Assembly (NCBI GenBank): GCA_000320605.2
Contig: KB445826.1
Span: forward strand, 1-64,000
From: Gelatoporia subvermispora B
Taxonomy: Eukaryota > Basidiomycota > Agaricomycetes > Polyporales > Gelatoporiaceae
DNA length: 64,000 nt
Reading direction: 5' to 3'
Part shown: positions 35,710 through 47,237 of the stretch, piece by piece
Layout: each line of letters starts with the position of its first letter
Position numbering within the stretch: the stretch's first letter is position 1
Position numbers and translations under genes: made by a program
The notes under the pieces: model-generated
Database searches by the model: none
Told to the model about the DNA's origin: nothing
The model's input: the letters and a program-made list of their open reading frames with translations, nothing else

Positions 35710-37048
35710 GTCTGCCCTGGGCGTACACGACGGAGAGTGGACGAGACGGGCTGCCTGCCGCGAGCGTGGGGGCGGTATTTGTGCTGGCGCGGGCGACGGG
35801 CGGGGCACGTGCCGACCTGGAGCAGCGGCGGGAGCGTCCCAGATCGATCCCGGCCCAGCCCGGCCCTCCCGGCGGTCCGTCCCGCGACGCTCCTCGCGCC
35901 GGGCGTCGTCTCTCTCCTAACAAACGAACGACTCACGCTCCGACGCGTCTCGCACACACCCGTCTCGCGCTCTTGTCGCTCCAAATAGTGTCTCCATCTA
36001 TGACCCCCTGTCTGACGCCCTTCTTGTCTGCACCCCTCTTCTGCGCTGCGTCCATCAAGCTGCTCTAGTGGCGCGTACACTATATTGTACTGAACAGAAC
36101 GATCTGCCTATTACTGCGGCTATGACGACGTGCGTTCGCAACTATTTGCAAGGTCCTCTACCCAACGGCAGAAAGAGTCTCACTGCCGTCGTGGCACCAT
36201 CATGATCTTTGTTTGCGTCTCACTATTCAATTTGAAAACCGTACTGGAGTCCTCCTGGATCGGGTCGCATGCACGACGGTGAACGACATCCATGCTTCTG
36301 CGACGACCCCGACAGGCAGTCGAGACGTACTGAGAACTTGCCATTGATCATTGAATGCTTAAATGGTTCAGTAAACGTTCGCCCTCTCAATCGCCCCACA
36401 ATATCAAGTGGAGTTACTCTATTTCGTGGCATCAACGGTTGTACTCACATGGGGCGCGCATCGTATGATCACTGCATCTCAGTTCGGTTTCGAGACCACC
36501 CTGCAGGCGGCCTTCCTCGCATACTTCGATTGGAGCAATCTAGGTATTTTTGGACATCGTGACCGAGAATCATTGGCTCTCGGAACTGTTGAGCCAATAT
36601 ACGGTCGTCCACTATAGACTGGGAAGTAAGAGTGTGTAAGCAGTGGACGATCCATAAGTCTACAACGACGATAATGCAGCTCATGCTGGAGCACAAGGAG
36701 ATGAAGTTGGCGGGAGCGCAAATACCTGAACAGTGAGCGTCATTCACGCCACTGCAATGACTCTAACAGGTCCGAATCCAGAGGATGCACGCCTTGAGAG
36801 GTGGACGGTCAAGCGGTTCTTACGGCTGAAATAGGGGTATGTAGTCGTAGTAGCCTCACTGGCACTCTCAGCAGGGATACGACAAACTCTACATCTCATA
36901 GACTCATGGCCTGGGACTCTGGTTCACTCTGCGAGAACTACCTCGCTCTTCTTGCTCCTGGCCCTTCTCACTGCTGACCCCCAAAAGTCAAGATCGAGTC
37001 CTAATGCACCACAGAAATCAATATCCACGAACAGAGCGCCAGCACACA
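35282..37048. other. Intergenic region of about 1.75 kb
   Basis: This is the promoter side of the UBL3-like gene and the 3' side of the I9-only copy. The left half is very G/C-rich, with a trinucleotide run at 35,656-35,708. Long overlapping ORFs on both strands there look compositional. I see no gene in the right half. Confidence 0.55.
35656..35708. repeat. (CGT)n microsatellite
   Basis: A near-perfect CGT/GTC trinucleotide run of about 17 units, interrupted once by CGTACG at about 35,665-35,670. It lies about 380 bp upstream of the UBL3-like start codon. Confidence 0.95.
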
Positions 37049-37312
37049 CTAAGCGCGCACCTTACTTGTCCTTTCCACATCAGGAGAGCTGTGGATATGC
37101 TCGAGCGCCGCCTCATCGAACGTCCCAGCGTACGCGTTGAATAGTCCTGAGTAGTTGTGCGTGATTGAGCTATTTCCACTAAGGTACTCGTACAGCCAGG
37201 CAAGGTGCGTATGCATGTTCGTGCCGTCCTTCAAAGTGACAATGTAGCGGGACTGTTTCCCATCGTCGGTGGCCTTGACAATGTCAACGCGGTGGGTGTC
37301 GTCGGCGGCCAT
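37049..37312 (-). CDS. Propeptide-only (I9) subtilisin paralogue (S3)
   Basis: An 87-residue ORF, MAADDTHRVDIVKATDDGKQ..., aligns along its length with the exon 1 propeptides of S1 and S2 (RYIVTLKDG, SSITHNYSGLFNAYAGTFDE, ALEHIHSSPDV). The splice donor at the end of exon 1 is kept (AAG|GTGCGCGC), but reading through it gives only VRA and a stop. Some intron 1 sequence is recognisable beyond it. No catalytic exon follows within 1 kb. It is either a truncated pseudogene or a free I9 inhibitor. Known fungal I9 proteins without a protease domain (Pleurotus POIA1, yeast Pbi2) are of similar size. Its promoter is duplicated too. Confidence 0.55.
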   Translation of the reverse strand: MAADDTHRVDIVKATDDGKQSRYIVTLKDGTNMHTHLAWLYEYLSGNSSITHNYSGLFNAYAGTFDEAALEHIHSSPDVERTSKVRA

Positions 37313-38191
37313 ATTGACTGAGTATTGCAGTACTAGTACTCGTAGGGTTTCTCTGCAGGTTTCTGTAAAGGATTACGGGGCTGTCAACATTTTATGAAAA
37401 TGAACCAAGAGCAGTATCGTCGTCGGGACACATCGCAGACGCAGTCGGTGAAGTGCCGACGGTGCCGCACCTCCTGATGGCGTTTTCATGCATCCCTGAA
37501 GGGGGTTCACTGCTCTCGATTGACGTCCCTACAAGTTCGCCGCGCGCGCGCGCCGGACGAACGTAGGGTTGGGAGGTGCCTAAATGCGGACCTACGGCGG
37601 CGCCCAAAACGTGCAGTAGTGACCAAAGTCCGGACGTTAATATGTCTTATATATTGTGCGGAGGAGGATAAGGACATGGTCAGCGTAAGATGTTCATGCG
37701 GACGCACGTACGGCTTGATACACCTGCGCGGCATCTATAATAGATGATCGCCCAGAATGACTGAATGCACGGACGGATTTGCGCAATTATGAGGATCCTT
37801 CGGTGACTTGTACATGGTGGCAGTGTTGCGGATTTTCTGGCTGACGGTGTCCGATCCAGGGTTCGTACGTTGTGGTTCACAAGCTTTCTTAGTTTCCGTG
37901 ACTCTGCGGCCTCAAAATGGCTCTGTTTAGCTACAGCATCTACCTGCCAGGAGGGCGTACTGCACAATGTCAGATCTGTCGGAACATTATCGAGGTGAAA
38001 CCGTCGACTCATAGATAGTGTGCAACCAGCTGAGTTGGTGGTGTCGGACTCAATACCACACTAGTAATCTCAGGAACCATATGCAGTGTCCGTCAATACG
38101 GGATACTGGTACATGCATGGTGAAGGGAAGGGGTAGGGACGACGAGTAATGGCAGAATCGTCGAGAGACGCAGTCAGCAGGCAGGGGCATC
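37313..38191. other. S3 upstream region and S2 3' flank
   Basis: The part at 37,391-37,500 resembles 40,161-40,262 upstream of S2 (shared CGCAGTCGG, GTGCCGAC, CTCCTGATC/G blocks), so S2 and S3 share a duplicated promoter. An alternating CG run lies at about 37,540-37,551. No other gene. Confidence 0.65.
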
Positions 38192-40022
38192 CTACTTATT
38201 TCCATTGTTCGCCAGCAAGTTGGGACCCATGCCGAGCGCTACAAATGTTTACGCCGTCAGCTCAACGAGGTTGGAGTACAAGAACAGTACTGTCAGGAGC
38301 TCACAGATACCCGAGATCAAGTTCTGCGACGCCATGTCGCGCACCTGCTTGATCATCTCCGCGGGGGTCTTGTTCCCGCTCATACTAATCCAACACGCGA
38401 TGATCCCCGCGACCTGCCGCTGTACTATCAGCACAGGACGACGAGTTAGATAGCACTCGGAGAGAGCACGCACGAATGGCGCGGCGAACGATGTGCCGTC
38501 TTTCCACTGCAGGGTCTGGTCGTTTGTGCTCGACGCCGTCACGATCTGCACGCCGGGGCCGTACACGTCGAGTGCATTCCCCCAGTTCGAGAAGCTCGCG
38601 CGCGTGTCGGTGATATCGGTCGCGCCGACAGTCGTCACGTAGTCGGAGGCGGCGGGTGACACGTTGTCTGCATTCGCCTACGAGCGGGACAGCACGCATC
38701 GCGGTTCATAAAGCGCAAGCCCGATATCAGTGTAGACGAGATGAGGATCAATAGGCTCAGGCATTGCGTTGCATTGTACTGGTCTCACTTACATTGTCAT
38801 TTCCGGCACACACGACGACATGCAGCCCGAGCTGAGCGAGCTGCGCAGGTCCCAGAGTACGTCAGAGACGTTTCGTGGATGCCCATTACGCCAATAGACG
38901 TACCGATTGTACGGCGTTGTCCCACTGGGGGATGCGCTGCCTGTTATAGATGCTGATGTTCACGACCGCAGCCGTGCGCCGCGTGGGATAGTCCGACGCC
39001 ACCCACGCAAGGCCTCCCAGACTGCGCAGATCTGGTCAGCACACGTACATCTGGCTCGGCAGCTAAGCATGCCGTCCAAGGATACTGATACTTACACATC
39101 GCTCGTACTCGGGCCCGATCTGTTCTCCAGTGAGCTTATATGAGTGTGTGAAGATGGCTATCGAGACCCACCCCGAGCCCACTTTGACTGCGATGATGTT
39201 GGCCTCCTTCGCGACACCTTTGAGCGCTCCGGCCGCGACGCCTGCGACACCTGTTCCGTGGCCGACGTCGTCCGTTTGCTGCGGGGTCAATTATTAGATC
39301 AACCAGGGGATATCTGCAGTCGAAATAGAGGAATAAGCCCCACCGTGAACCCTTGCGCAACCCAGCCCCACGTGGCACGTATGCCATACAGCCTCGTAAA
39401 CTCGTCCTGTTCTCATAATGCAGTCAATACACAAAGCTCGAATTGTGGCACCAACTAGAACGCTGAAACGCACATGTGTCGTGCGCACGCCACTATCTAC
39501 GACGTAGATGTTGACCCCCCTCCCGGGATGGGTCGGGAACACATACGTGAAGTCGGTGCTGTGCGGGTCCTGGTTTGAGAGGCGCGGGCCTTGGCTGATT
39601 CGCGCCAGGCCCCACGTCGCGAACATCCTATGATGTGCAACATCAGCTTTCTACACCACGAGATGCATTCCGAATCTCCCACTGTTGATCCCCAAATGTT
39701 GCGATTGAATCCTGTCACGTCAAAAAATTATCATCTGCGCTGTCTCAGCATCAGCGCTCTACACGCGCACCTCATGTATGCTCTCCACATCTGGGGAGTT
39801 CCGAATATGCTCCAGTGTCGCCTCATCGAAGGTCCCGGCATACGCGTGGAGGAATTCTGAGTAGTCGTACGTGATGGAGCTGTGCTCGCTGAGGCGCTCA
39901 CGCAGCCAGTCGAGATGGGTGGGCTTGTGCACGCCTTCCTTCAGAGTCACGATGTAGCTCGACTCTTTCTTGTCACCGGAAGCCTTGACGATGTCGACAC
40001 GGGGAGAGTCGTTGGTGGACAT
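38192..40022 (-). CDS. Subtilisin-like serine protease with I9 propeptide, no signal peptide (S2)
   Basis: Ten exons (40,022-39,771; 39,650-39,474; 39,406-39,344; 39,278-39,172; 39,119-39,096; 39,021-38,904; 38,840-38,793; 38,677-38,474; 38,413-38,305; 38,238-38,192) join in frame to 382 residues. The start at 40,022 (MSTNDSPRVDIVK) is chosen because it aligns with S1 and S3; an ATG 11 codons upstream is also open. There is no signal peptide. The propeptide is followed by the S8 domain: Asp in NIYVVDSGV, His in DDVGHGTGVAGVAAG, Asn in VCAGNDN, Ser in KDGTSFAAPF, end NLLANNGNK. Compared with S1 it lacks one intron inside the Asp motif, and VVNISIYN replaces VVNMSLGG. Likely intracellular proteolysis. 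Confidence 0.85.
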
Positions 40023-40055
40023 GGTGTTCGAGCGTTGTAGTGATACTGAGGACAT

Positions 40056-40977
40056 TCTCGGAGTTCAACCAGGAGTTTTATAGTTGGTGGTGGAACGAGC
40101 TCGGAGTCTGATAGACCAACTGGTACGACCGCAGGTGATAACATTTACTCCTTGCGAAAGTGTGCCAACAGCAGCGTCGTCATTTTCGGAACATAGCGAA
40201 CTCGCAGTCGGCGGGGTGCCGACAGGCCCGCCCCTCCTGATCACTCTTCCATGCATCTTGCATGAGCTCGGCTGACGTCTCTCGCGAATCAGCGGCGTGC
40301 ATGCCGAACGAGGCTAGAGAGAGCACAGAGAAGTGCCCGTATACGGACCCACACAGAGGGGCACCTGGTCTGTCGGCGCTAGTGCTGGCGCGCTTGGCTC
40401 TCTGTCTTCCAATCCAAGTCGGTGACATGGTGTCGAGTGGGTCCGTACACGTACTGTCCGGCTCCCTCCACGTCAAAGGCGATCACCTGCCAGGGGATTG
40501 GGCAATTCGAAATTGAGTCGTACCAGCGCACCACGTTCAATGACCCAACACACAGCACACTTGTAGCGGTGTAGACCTGGTTTTTCCCTTCCGTGCTTCG
40601 TTGAACACGTATCTCGCGCGGGGTGGTCCGCTTATTGGATATGGAGCTAGTACCGGAGCTCATACGAGCACTCTACGATCCAATAGTTGCCGAAGCAAGC
40701 AAAATCGCGCAACAAGGTATTAGAGTTATTGCGCTGTACCACAAATGGGTCGCCGCAAGTCGCGCGCGGCCATCTGTATTATTCTTATATGAGAGCTGTT
40801 AGGTCAACGATCCAAATGTCTGATATAATTTACCGTCCCTACACACTTGCTTCGCACGTGCACTCTAAATCTGCTGAAAGCCAAGTGAAACTCATTTCTG
40901 CGAGAGTCTAGCATCCTGCGCACCTATATGAACGCAGACCGCGGATCGTGTACCGTCTTTGATGCGCATTGCAGCGC
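40056..40977. other. Intergenic upstream of S2
   Basis: It holds the promoter segment shared with S3. A 94-codon minus-strand frame at 40,379-40,663 has no recognisable domain and I do not call it a gene. Confidence 0.55.
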
Positions 40978-41833
40978 TCAAATCTCTACAACCTTCCCGG
41001 GATCAAACCCCGCGCTGCCTTGCCCGCTCCCTCTCTGATTGCTATACACCTGCACCCCGTTCCTCTCAAAGTCGCACGTCCAGTGCGTATGCCCGAAGGC
41101 CCAGAACGTGACAGGCGCGCCCCAGAACAATTCTTGGGTCAGCTCGGTAGCGAACGCTGAGGCCGTCGGGCCGAGCGCATACTTCGGGTTGCTGGTCCCT
41201 TGCACCGTTGGCGAGTGGTGCGTGAGGACCACTACACGCCGACCCGGCTCGTTTGCGCGAATTTGTGTGATGTTATCGGTGAGCCAGGTGATGTCTGCGG
41301 TGTGTGCCGCGGAAAAGGCAGATGCGTCGAAGGAGATGATGCGCTTGAAATCGCTGAGCGTGCGGGACAGGGTGTCGAGCGCGCCCGAGTCGAGGGCAGA
41401 CCATAGGGTGCACCCGAGGATGGTCAGAGTGGGAGAGGCGTCATACCTCGTGCGCGAGAGAAGAATAAATGCACCAAGGCCTCTGGAAGGGTCACCCGAT
41501 CGCGTCTTGGCGAATTCTTGAAGGCGAGCGGTCGAGTCGTCCTTTGGATAAATGAATTTTGGGCGAGAGATGATATCGAAGGGAGGCACTTACTAGAGTG
41601 GTTGTGCAAGGCTCGTTGTTGCCGGGGACAAAGAAGACACGCTCGAACCTCCCGAGCTGGTGGTCGAGCCATGCAAAGAGTCGGACGTCGCTCGTCCAGC
41701 CGATATCGCCGAGTAGCGCAAGGTTCGGCGCGTTCGCCGAAAAGTCGTATTCATACGGCGAGATACCGTTGCGAGCTTGTTCGAGGTGGAGGTCGCTCAG
41801 AATTTGTAGACAGAATGGAGGTTCGAAGGACAT
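40978..41833 (-). CDS. Calcineurin-like metallophosphoesterase
   Basis: Two exons (41,833-41,594; 41,541-40,978) with a 52 bp intron give 267 residues. The metallophosphoesterase motifs appear in order: D-x-H in LQILSDLHLE, GD in LALLGDIGW, GN-N-E in FVPGNNEP, VVVLTHHSPT, and GHTH in FWAFGHTHWTCDF. These bind the two-metal centre that hydrolyses phosphate esters. The substrate cannot be told; many small fungal members of this type are uncharacterised. No signal peptide or membrane segment, so it is probably cytosolic. It is divergently arranged with permease 4. Confidence 0.9.
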
Positions 41834-42600
41834 GGCGACCGCGCGCGGGGAAACGGCGGCGCGCCGCTAGAATGCCACGTGGTCGACGTCGATCGCGTCT
41901 TGCGCGTTGACGCGAGTTCAGGCGAGGCGTCTCTGGTCGTTCCTCTTTCTCTCCCACTCTCCTTGCTGTCGGAAGGGTTCTTTTATGCTGTATCGCTCTG
42001 GCGTTCTTTCGTTTTTCCACTTCGTTGTGCGTGGGGTTGATCTAGACCGCCTGGGGAACTTTGACATCAGCGACTTCGGAACACGACCCCGTATTTCAGG
42101 GAATCGGACAGGCCAGCAGGGACAAGTTGGCAACGCTACAGATATGTCACAGCACCACTGCATTATCGATGTGTGTAAGTAACAGACCTTAGGGCATGAA
42201 ATTTCTAGTGCATGGCTGACTCTGGACTGAGCGGTGTAGTAACTTCCGTCCCATTCTGACCTGCGAACCATGGAGTATATGTATGCTCCTACAAACTATC
42301 TTCTTGAATCAAGATGTTCGACTACCGCCCCGAAGACACGCATTCCTATTGGAATTAAATTAGCACGAATGCAGCTGATCTCAGATAAGATATCCTTGCA
42401 ACCTGCTCCAATGCCTTATCTCAGCGAAATATCCCCGCTCAAGGTTCGCGGCCCACGAAACATGCCCTTTGGGCCCCATATCTCTGTACGTTTTCCGTGA
42501 GAGAATGCCTGTGTTTGAGCTGCACGGCATGCGATAAGACCCGCACTGCCCGCCCCTTCTCTTCCCGCTCTTCCCGCTGCCCATCACGCACGCCAACACG
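41834..42600. other. Divergent promoter region
   Basis: This region separates the metallophosphoesterase (minus) from permease 4 (plus). No gene, RNA or repeat recognised. Confidence 0.6.
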
Positions 42601-44915
42601 ATGGACGCAGACACGACGCTGCATCGCGTCACTACGCGGTTCATTGAAGCCGACACTCACTCCGCATCAGAGTCCATTTTGGACGGAAGTACGACGGCCG
42701 ATAGGGACGCGGCCGCACTCGCGAAGCTGGGATACAAGCAGGAGTTCAAACGTGCATTTACCCCGCTCGAGGTCTTCGGACTCGGGTTCAGCATCATCGG
42801 GCTATTTCCTTCAATCGCGTATGTGAACAGGTTGCCTGCTTGATTTGAAAGCTAATCCTTTACTCAGTTCTGTCTTAGTATTTGCCATCCCGAATGGAGG
42901 TCCCGTTGCATTGATATGGGGTGTATGCCTTGCTCCCTATCTGACATTTTGGCGAACACCTGAGCTGACCATATCGCAGTGGACTATCTGTTTATTCTTC
43001 CTCCTCTTCATCGGCCTTGCCCTCGCGGAGCTCGGGTCTGCTGCGCCCACTTCTGGAGGGCTATACTACTGGACGTACACTTTCGCATCCCCTCGATGGC
43101 GCCGTGTTCTCTCCTGGGTCGTCGGCTGTAAGTTGCTCCACTGCCCCGCTACCCAGTACTGTAGCTTCATATGCTTAACTTCACTCAGACTCAAATACGA
43201 TCGGCAACATTGCTGGGCTGGCTTCGATAGACTGGGGCTGTGCGGTGCAGGTCATGGCGGCAGTGAACATCGGATCAAACATGACGTTCGTGCCCACGAC
43301 GCAGCAGACCTAGTAAGCGACATCTCTCAACTCTCATATCGCTTGAAGCTCACTATTGTTTCCCGGGCAAGTGGCGTCTACGTCGCTCTCCTGATTTGTC
43401 ACGCGTCTGTAGCGTCCCTGGGTACTCCGATTATCGCGCGTCTCCAGGGGATCTACATATGGTTTAACGTTCTGTTCGTATCTCCTATTCATACACCTTC
43501 TCAGAGAACAGATGCTTACGGTGGGATGCAGACTTTGTCTTGCGGTCATCATCGCTCTCCCGGTATCGACGCCTAAGGAATTCAGGAACTCTGCCAGCTA
43601 CGCGTTCGGCGGGTTCGCAAATTGTGAGCACATGCCTGCAGACAGAACCCTTCAGGCAGCAGGGCGCTCAGGCTTGTCGTAGTCTACGGCTGGCCAGATG
43701 GCTTCGCGTTCATTCTGAGTTTCCTAGCGCCCCTCTGGACGATCGGTAGATTATTCCTCATAAAAATACTGTGAAATGTCACTGATACTACGAAAATCGA
43801 TGTTAGGCGGGTTCGACGCCGGCGTCCATACCAGTGAGGAGGCGTCGAATGCGCGCACTGCAGTGCCTTGGGCGATTGTTAGCAGTGTAGTCATCGCAGG
43901 CATACTTGGATGGGGTAAGCATGGGCTCTTCATCTCAGCGCCGCTGCTCTGATGCCAGACTAGACATCAATGTTGTAATTATGTTCTACATGGGCACGGA
44001 TCTGGACAACATCATGGCGAGTCCGATTGGGCAGCCTATGGCCACGGTATGTTTATTTACGTCTCACACATAGTCAGATACCGCGCGAGATCTTGATTCG
44101 ATCTACAGATCCTATTCAACAGTCTTGGCCAGAAAGGAACACTTGCTATGTGGTCCATTGTCGTCATCATCCAGTGAGCGTCATTTTACATCCCAGCCAT
44201 AACGAGCACATTTGATTTTATTCTGCACTTCAGGTTCTTCATGGGCAGCAGCATCGTGCGTGCTCTTCATATGCCATTATCCCTACACGTAACCTCATCT
44301 ATTTTAGCTGATCGCTTGCTGCCGCCAAACTTTCGCCTTCTCGCGAGACGGAGGCCTGCCTTTCTCATCCATACTATACCGCATGAATCGTCACACGGGG
44401 CGCCCGTGAACTGCGTCTGGGCGTCCGCTTTCGTCGCTGCACTCCTCGGGCTGCTCCCCTTTGCGGGCGGTGCCGCGTCCTCAGCCATATTCAGCCTGGC
44501 GATCATGGGCCAATACGTCGCATACAGCATTCCGATATCCAGCCGGTTCCTCGGGGGCAAGGCATGGGTCCCCGGACCATTCTCTCTTGGACGTCTGGTG
44601 AGTATCTTCAGCAGTCCGATCTACACTACGACCTGATTTTCGCGTCAGGGTCTGCCAGTTGCCATTATCGCAGTATGCTGGATGGCATTCTCAGCCGTCA
44701 CACTTGCGTTCCCTACGACGCCCGCCCCTACGGGTCCGACGATGAACTACATGATCGTCGTCATGGGCGGCTGGATTGCGCTTTGTCTGGTCTACTTCTA
44801 TTTTCCGAAGTACGGCGGTGTGCACTGGTTCGACGGGCCCCGCGCAAATCTGGGCAACGCCTACATTTCAGGCGCCGATACGGCAAGCGCTGGAGACGAG
44901 AAGGCGTCCCTGTGA
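42601..44915 (+). CDS. GABA/amino-acid permease, array copy 4 (intact)
   Basis: About 13 exons with the array's intron positions. It starts MDADTTLHRVTTRF, then LAKLGYKQEFKRAFTPLEVF. Landmarks are FAIPNGGPVALIWG, LAELGSAAPTSGGLYYWTYT, FLAPLWTIGGFDAGVHTSEE, FAFSRDGGLPFSS and PKYGGVHWFDGPRAN; the end is GDEKASL. The loop normally read as GINVAIAFCMGTD is here DINVVIMFYMGTD: the intron acceptor has moved to ACTAG|ACATC and the Gly, Ala-Phe and Cys positions are changed, which could alter specificity. It is separated from copies 1-3 by the subtilisin/UBL3 block. Substrate unknown. Confidence 0.92.
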
Positions 44916-45125
44916 ATTGTTGCGTATCTGCGAGAATGCACACTGGTGCGCTTGAAAAGAAGAGTCCACAGTGTGTGTTGAAAGCAATTTAGCTGAAACT
45001 GTAAAAACGACGTAGCAGACGTAGTAGAAACCTTAGTCAGTGTGTAATATATAGTACTAGATGACTGCGTTGTTTCCTCGTGCCACGCATCATATCCCAT
45101 ACCGAGATCCTCTTGACCACCCCGC

Positions 45126-46870
45126 TTAATTTGTGATATGTTCGGTCCGTGGAGACCAGCCTGTCAGGCCAACGCGTTTCAGCTCCTCGAGTTCAGGGTG
45201 TGCCTCAGAAGGCTCGTCCCGAAACATCAATTTCGGCAAACGAGAACCGTCAACAGCTTCCATCACAAGATCCATTTGAAGCGAGACAGCGTCAAGAAAC
45301 CAGAGTATAAGGACGTCCACGACCCTTTCGCCATCCGACGTCGGTGGGGGGATCCAGTCACATTTGGTTTTCCCACTAGCCTGCTGCAATTGTGTGACTG
45401 TCTCCTTCGGATGGATGATGCCCAGGTATTGTTGACATGCCCAACACATGCGCTTGCTGACATGCCCAACACATACGCTTGCTAAGGCCTATCTGGCCTT
45501 CGAGTATATCGATACCCTCTCGTGATAGGTGTAGAATGAGCTGCAGCTCCGGGTGAACATGCGGTACCACTTCGTCATCTAGACCCCATGCACCCGAGAT
45601 CCATTCATGTTATACGAGCTTTTCTCTCAGCGCCAGACGATGCCTTGACCGTAAAGCGCAGGACTCGATCAGCGTGTTGAGATGAGCTGCTGGGGTAGTT
45701 GAGTACTGGAAAGGTTTTCCAATAGAAGGAAGAGAAGAGGGCAAGTCGTTGACCCAGCAGATTTGGACGCCCCCATCGCCGCGCACAAAGCGTTGGACGC
45801 CATCTTCGCCTAGCATATGACGAATCACAGGTATACCATAGTTCATGAAGCTGCGAGCCCCATTTCAGTAACTATGAACACGAAGGGCTCGCTTGTATAC
45901 TTGGTTCATGAACGTGAAGTCATGCCCAACGCAGTGGCCAAATACGGCATCAACAAAACGAAAGGCGTCGGAGAGCATTGTGGTGGCCAGACATTCCCAG
46001 ACCTTCTCGATGGCGTAAAGCCATCGGTCAGGATTGTAGTCGGTATTCATGATGTCCACCGCCTCTTGTGCATACGTCAGAAGTGTAGCGAATGTGTCCT
46101 TGAGAACGTCCACTCCATGATCTTCGTCGCCAAACTTGGACCCTGAGAGTTCGAGGCATCGTGGAGAACGCTCCAGATTCCCTCGCTCCTTCCAGTACGA
46201 GAGTGCGTGTTTAAAGGCGAGTGACAGTCCGTAGCTGGCGACTTCTTTGCTTGAACAATAAGTGTTCACGTCCAGAAGCTTCCGCAGTTGACGATGGATC
46301 CTGGGTGCAGTTTTCAATGCAATAAGGCGCTGTAACGCTTGTAATCCAGTCTTGGTGGTGCCATCTTGATCTAGGGACAGGACCTAACGGAGCTTGGATA
46401 CCAAGCTTTCGCCAGCTAGGCGGTCATCGGACGTGACGGTGCTTTCGAGAGCGACATGGAGAGTGATCTGGCCGGGCTCGGACTGCACGGATGTGGCGCT
46501 CGAACTGCCCGCTGAATTTCGGGTAAAATACAAGGCAAACCAATCTATGATGGCAGAAGGGGTGTTAATCTTCTGCCACAACCCGACGTCAGGCTCAGAG
46601 ATATGCTGCAGAAGGCGCGTGTTGCTGCAAAGAATACTCTGCATAGCACCTAACAGATCCTGCTGTCACTTGAAGCGCAGTTGATCAAGACAGGCAATCA
46701 CACTCACGTTGGACTGGAAGTCGAAGTCTGCTGGACATGCGGGATTTCGGGAGATAGATGGATTCGAACTTAAACAGATAGGTGCAAATAATTAAAGGCG
46801 TACACAGCTGGCGCGGAGTTTCTTGCGCAGCCCAGACGCCTCCGAGCGTTGCAGACGAGAAGGCGCCCAT
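45126..46870 (-). pseudogene. Unknown multi-exon gene, apparently broken
   Basis: A run of coding-looking segments in the same order: MGAFSSATLGGVWAAQETPR; after a splice, MQSILCSNTRLLQHISEPDV...; LQALQRLIALKTAPRIHRQL...DTFATLLTYAQEAVDIMNTD; then MNYGIPVIRHMLGEDGVQRF...; and a C-terminal FLDAVSLQMDLVMEAVDGSR. An in-frame TAG at 46,384-46,386 interrupts an otherwise continuous frame (SKLR-stop-VLSLDQDG). I also found no in-frame join between the segments around 45,850. I recognise no domain. The protein would be about 450-550 residues. A 24-bp direct repeat at 45,437-45,484 duplicates a CWACQQ stretch. An unrecognised intron over the TAG is the alternative. Confidence 0.5.
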
Positions 46871-47237
46871 TTGAACTGTGAATTGTGCTCATGTTTGAGA
46901 AGACCTCCAAGCATGGTCCAGATTTATCTGCTCAGATATGGAGCTTTATAGATGTATTGCAGACTAGATGAACTCATGAGACCAATGTACTTACCACACA
47001 GGTGCGGTAGTTGAACTTCATCTTTCGCGTGGTACAGATCGCGCTGACGAACGCGATCGGGGCGCGCCCTCATCATGTGATCGCGTCCTGCATTCAGGCG
47101 CGCCTGCGCTGCGATCTTGCGGCGTGCGCAGCCCGTTCGGAGCGCAGTCCTACTCACATACATCAGCAGACCGAAACGACCTGGTTATAACTAGACATTT
47201 GTAGGGGGTCGTGTCAGTGGTTGTGTCAACGAACAGT
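46871..47237. other. Divergent intergenic region, nothing recognised
   Basis: Between the unknown minus-strand gene and the P450 start codon. No supported feature. Confidence 0.5.

Noticed and set aside
35423..36080. Long overlapping ORFs on both strands with poly-Asp or poly-Val runs
   Set aside because: Produced by the CGT microsatellite and high G+C; no domain or splice support.
46745..46757. tRNA on the minus strand from a GTTCGAATCC B box
   Set aside because: No A box at the right distance and no cloverleaf pairing; it lies in a coding-like segment.
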